Shown: positions 4,991 to 6,727 of the stretch, piece after piece
Layout: each line of letters opens with the position of its first letter
How positions within the stretch are numbered: the stretch's first letter is position 1
From: an uncultured Eisenbergiella sp.
GTDB taxonomy: Bacteria > Bacillota > Clostridia > Lachnospirales > Lachnospiraceae
NCBI GenBank assembly: GCA_947626725.1
Contig: CANQTI010000103.1
Span: 1-6,727 of the forward strand
Direction of reading: 5' to 3'
Length of the DNA stretch: 6,727 nucleotides
Program-made: the position numbers and the translations under genes
The notes under the pieces: model-generated
The model's database searches: none
What the model was told of the DNA's origin: nothing
The model's input: the letters and a program-made list of their open reading frames with translations, nothing else

Positions 4991-6727
4991 ATGAAAAGGG
5001 AAGACATTCACAAGGTATTGATCATCGGTTCCGGCCCGATCATCATCGGACAGGCATGTGAGTTCGACTATTCCGGCACACAGGCGTGCAAGGCATTAAA
5101 AAAGCTGGGCTATGAGATCGTCCTGGTGAATTCCAATCCGGCGACGATCATGACGGATCCGGATACGGCCGATATCACCTATATCGAGCCGCTGGATGTG
5201 GAGCGTCTGGAGCAGATCATCGAGAAGGAACGGCCCGATGCGCTGCTGCCCAATCTGGGCGGACAGTCCGGCCTGAACCTTTGCTCTGAGCTGCATACGT
5301 CCGGTATCCTGGAGAAATACGGCGTGAAGGTGATCGGCGTACAGGTGGACGCCATCGAGCGGGGCGAGGATCGGATCGAGTTCAAGAACACGATGAAGGC
5401 CCTGGGCGTGGAGATGGCGAGGAGCGACGTGGCCTATTCTGTGGAGGAGGCGCTGAAGATCGCGGATGAGCTCGGATATCCGGTGGTTCTGCGTCCTGCC
5501 TACACCATGGGAGGCGCGGGCGGCGGCCTCGTATATAATAAGGAAGAGCTGAAGACCGTGTGCGCGCGCGGTCTGCAGGCCAGTCTCGTGGGTCAGGTCC
5601 TGGTGGAGGAATCCATTTTGGGCTGGGAGGAGCTGGAGCTGGAGGTGGTCCGCGATGCGAAGGGCAATATGATCACGGTCTGCTTCATCGAAAACATCGA
5701 TCCGGTGGGCATTCACACGGGCGATTCCTTCTGTTCCGCCCCGATGCTGACGATCTCTGAGGATGTGCAGAAGGTCATGCAGGAGCAGGCGTACCGGATC
5801 GTGGACGCGATCCAGGTCATCGGCGGGACCAACGTACAGTTCGCGCATGATCCGATTTCCGGGCGTATCGTCGTCATCGAGATCAATCCCAGGACATCCC
5901 GTTCCTCCGCGCTGGCCAGCAAGGCCACCGGATTCCCCATTGCAATGGTGTCCGCCATGCTCGCCAGCGGTCTGACGCTGGACGAGATCCCCTGCGGCAA
6001 ATACGGGACGCTGGACAAATATTATCCTGACGGCGATTATGTGGTGATCAAGTTTGCCAGATGGGCCTTCGAGAAGTTCAAGGGCGTGGAGGATAAGCTT
6101 GGCACGCAGATGCGTGCGGTGGGCGAGGTCATGAGCATCGGCAAGACCTACAAAGAAGCGTTCCAGAAGGCCATCCGTTCCCTGGAGAAGAACCGTTACG
6201 GTCTGGGCCATGTGGGCGGCTTTGATAAAAAGAGCAGAAAAGAGCTGCTCACCATGCTGGCGACTCCTTCCAGTGAGCGCTATTTCATTATGTATGAGGC
6301 ACTTCGGAAGGGCGCGTCCGTGGATGAGATCCACAGGCTGACGATGGTGAAGCACTACTTCATCGAACAGATGAAGGAACTGGTGGAGGAGGAAGAACGT
6401 CTCGTTTCCCGATACCAAGGAAGAATTCCCGAGGCAGAGGACCTGCGCCAGGCGAAGCTGGACGGCTTTTCGGACAAGTACCTGAGCGAGATCCTGGGCG
6501 TCTCCGAAGAGGATATCCGGAACGAGCGGGTGAAGAACGGCGTTGTGGAGGCCTGGGAAGGCGTTCACGTCAGCAGTACGCAGGACTCCGCCTATTATTA
6601 TTCCAGCTATCACATGAAGGATGAGAGCCCGGTGGACAATTCCAAACCGAAGGTAATGATCCTGGGCGGCGGTCCCAACCGGATCGGACAGGGGATCGAG
6701 TTCGATTACTGCTGCGTGCATGCCGCA
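4991..6727 (+). CDS. carB: Carbamoyl-phosphate synthase large subunit, 5' portion (runs off window)
   Basis: CarB makes carbamoyl phosphate from bicarbonate, ammonia delivered by the CarA glutaminase, and two ATP, feeding pyrimidine and arginine synthesis in the cytoplasm. The visible 579 residues are a little over half of a usual CarB of about 1,070. They open with KVLIIGSGPIIIGQACEFDYSG (8-29) and VNSNPATIMTDP (46-57). The first ATP-grasp domain keeps R128, R168 in VLRPAYTMGGAGGG (166-179), the ELELEVVRD segment (214-222), H242 in GIHTGDS, and E297, N299 and R301 in VIEINPR. RSSALASKATGFPIA follows (304-318), then the helical oligomerisation region (about 400-550). The second synthetase half starts at 553 (PKVMILGGGPNRIGQGIEFD) and is cut by the window end, not by a stop codon. 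It has its own promoter. carA is not upstream, where a glycosyltransferase sits instead. Confidence 0.96.
   Translation, partial: MKREDIHKVLIIGSGPIIIGQACEFDYSGTQACKALKKLGYEIVLVNSNPATIMTDPDTADITYIEPLDVERLEQIIEKERPDALLPNLGGQSGLNLCSELHTSGILEKYGVKVIGVQVDAIERGEDRIEFKNTMKALGVEMARSDVAYSVEEALKIADELGYPVVLRPAYTMGGAGGGLVYNKEELKTVCARGLQASLVGQVLVEESILGWEELELEVVRDAKGNMITVCFIENIDPVGIHTGDSFCSAPMLTISEDVQKVMQEQAYRIVDAIQVIGGTNVQFAHDPISGRIVVIEINPRTSRSSALASKATGFPIAMVSAMLASGLTLDEIPCGKYGTLDKYYPDGDYVVIKFARWAFEKFKGVEDKLGTQMRAVGEVMSIGKTYKEAFQKAIRSLEKNRYGLGHVGGFDKKSRKELLTMLATPSSERYFIMYEALRKGASVDEIHRLTMVKHYFIEQMKELVEEEERLVSRYQGRIPEAEDLRQAKLDGFSDKYLSEILGVSEEDIRNERVKNGVVEAWEGVHVSSTQDSAYYYSSYHMKDESPVDNSKPKVMILGGGPNRIGQGIEFDYCCVHAA

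Noticed and set aside
3731..5011. Antisense reading frame (about 426 codons) opposite the glycosyltransferase
   Set aside because: It spans two genes and the carB promoter, shows no motif, and is explained as a shadow of the GT2 gene.
5096..6721. Long antisense reading frame (about 541 codons) opposite carB
   Set aside because: The + strand is unmistakable CarB. The antisense frame is a codon-bias shadow with no ribosome site or family resemblance.

Overview
The window looks like chromosomal DNA from a moderately G+C-rich member of the Clostridia, most likely Lachnospiraceae. This is inferred from the style of the encoded proteins (a DUF1653 protein with a C-terminal extension, the glycosyltransferase, CarB), from the strong AGGAGG-type ribosome binding sites and from a TTG-N17-TGnTAGAAT promoter. 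No database search was possible. All five genes lie on the + strand. I see no mobile element, CRISPR array, tRNA or rRNA.

Layout: (1) 10-693, a DUF1653 protein with a repeat-filled linker and an acidic C-terminal domain. (2) 694-933, a non-coding gap whose last ~150 bases are a degenerate 16-nt tandem repeat leading into the next gene's ribosome binding site. (3) 934-1845, a cytosolic 5'-nucleotidase of the vertebrate cN-I type (PF06189). (4) 1846-2000, a short gap with no clear signal. (5) 2001-3863, one continuous frame that joins a complete SfsA to a complete MutY adenine glycosylase and ends in a four-unit 27-nt repeat. (6) 3860-4885, a family 2 glycosyltransferase, coupled to the fusion gene by an ATGA overlap. 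(7) 4886-4990, an intergenic region with a clear extended -10 promoter. (8) 4991-6727, the 5' portion of carB, which runs off the window.

Functionally this is a housekeeping neighbourhood: nucleotide metabolism (5'-nucleotidase, CarB), oxidative DNA-damage repair (MutY) and surface or envelope glycosylation (GT2). Only the fusion gene and the glycosyltransferase are clearly co-translated. The points most worth a second look are the SfsA-MutY fusion and three unrelated short tandem repeats (24, 16 and 27 nt) in consecutive loci. One of these forms the 5' leader of the nucleotidase gene, and another carries the ribosome binding site of the glycosyltransferase. I find no convincing evidence for a wholly new multi-gene system.
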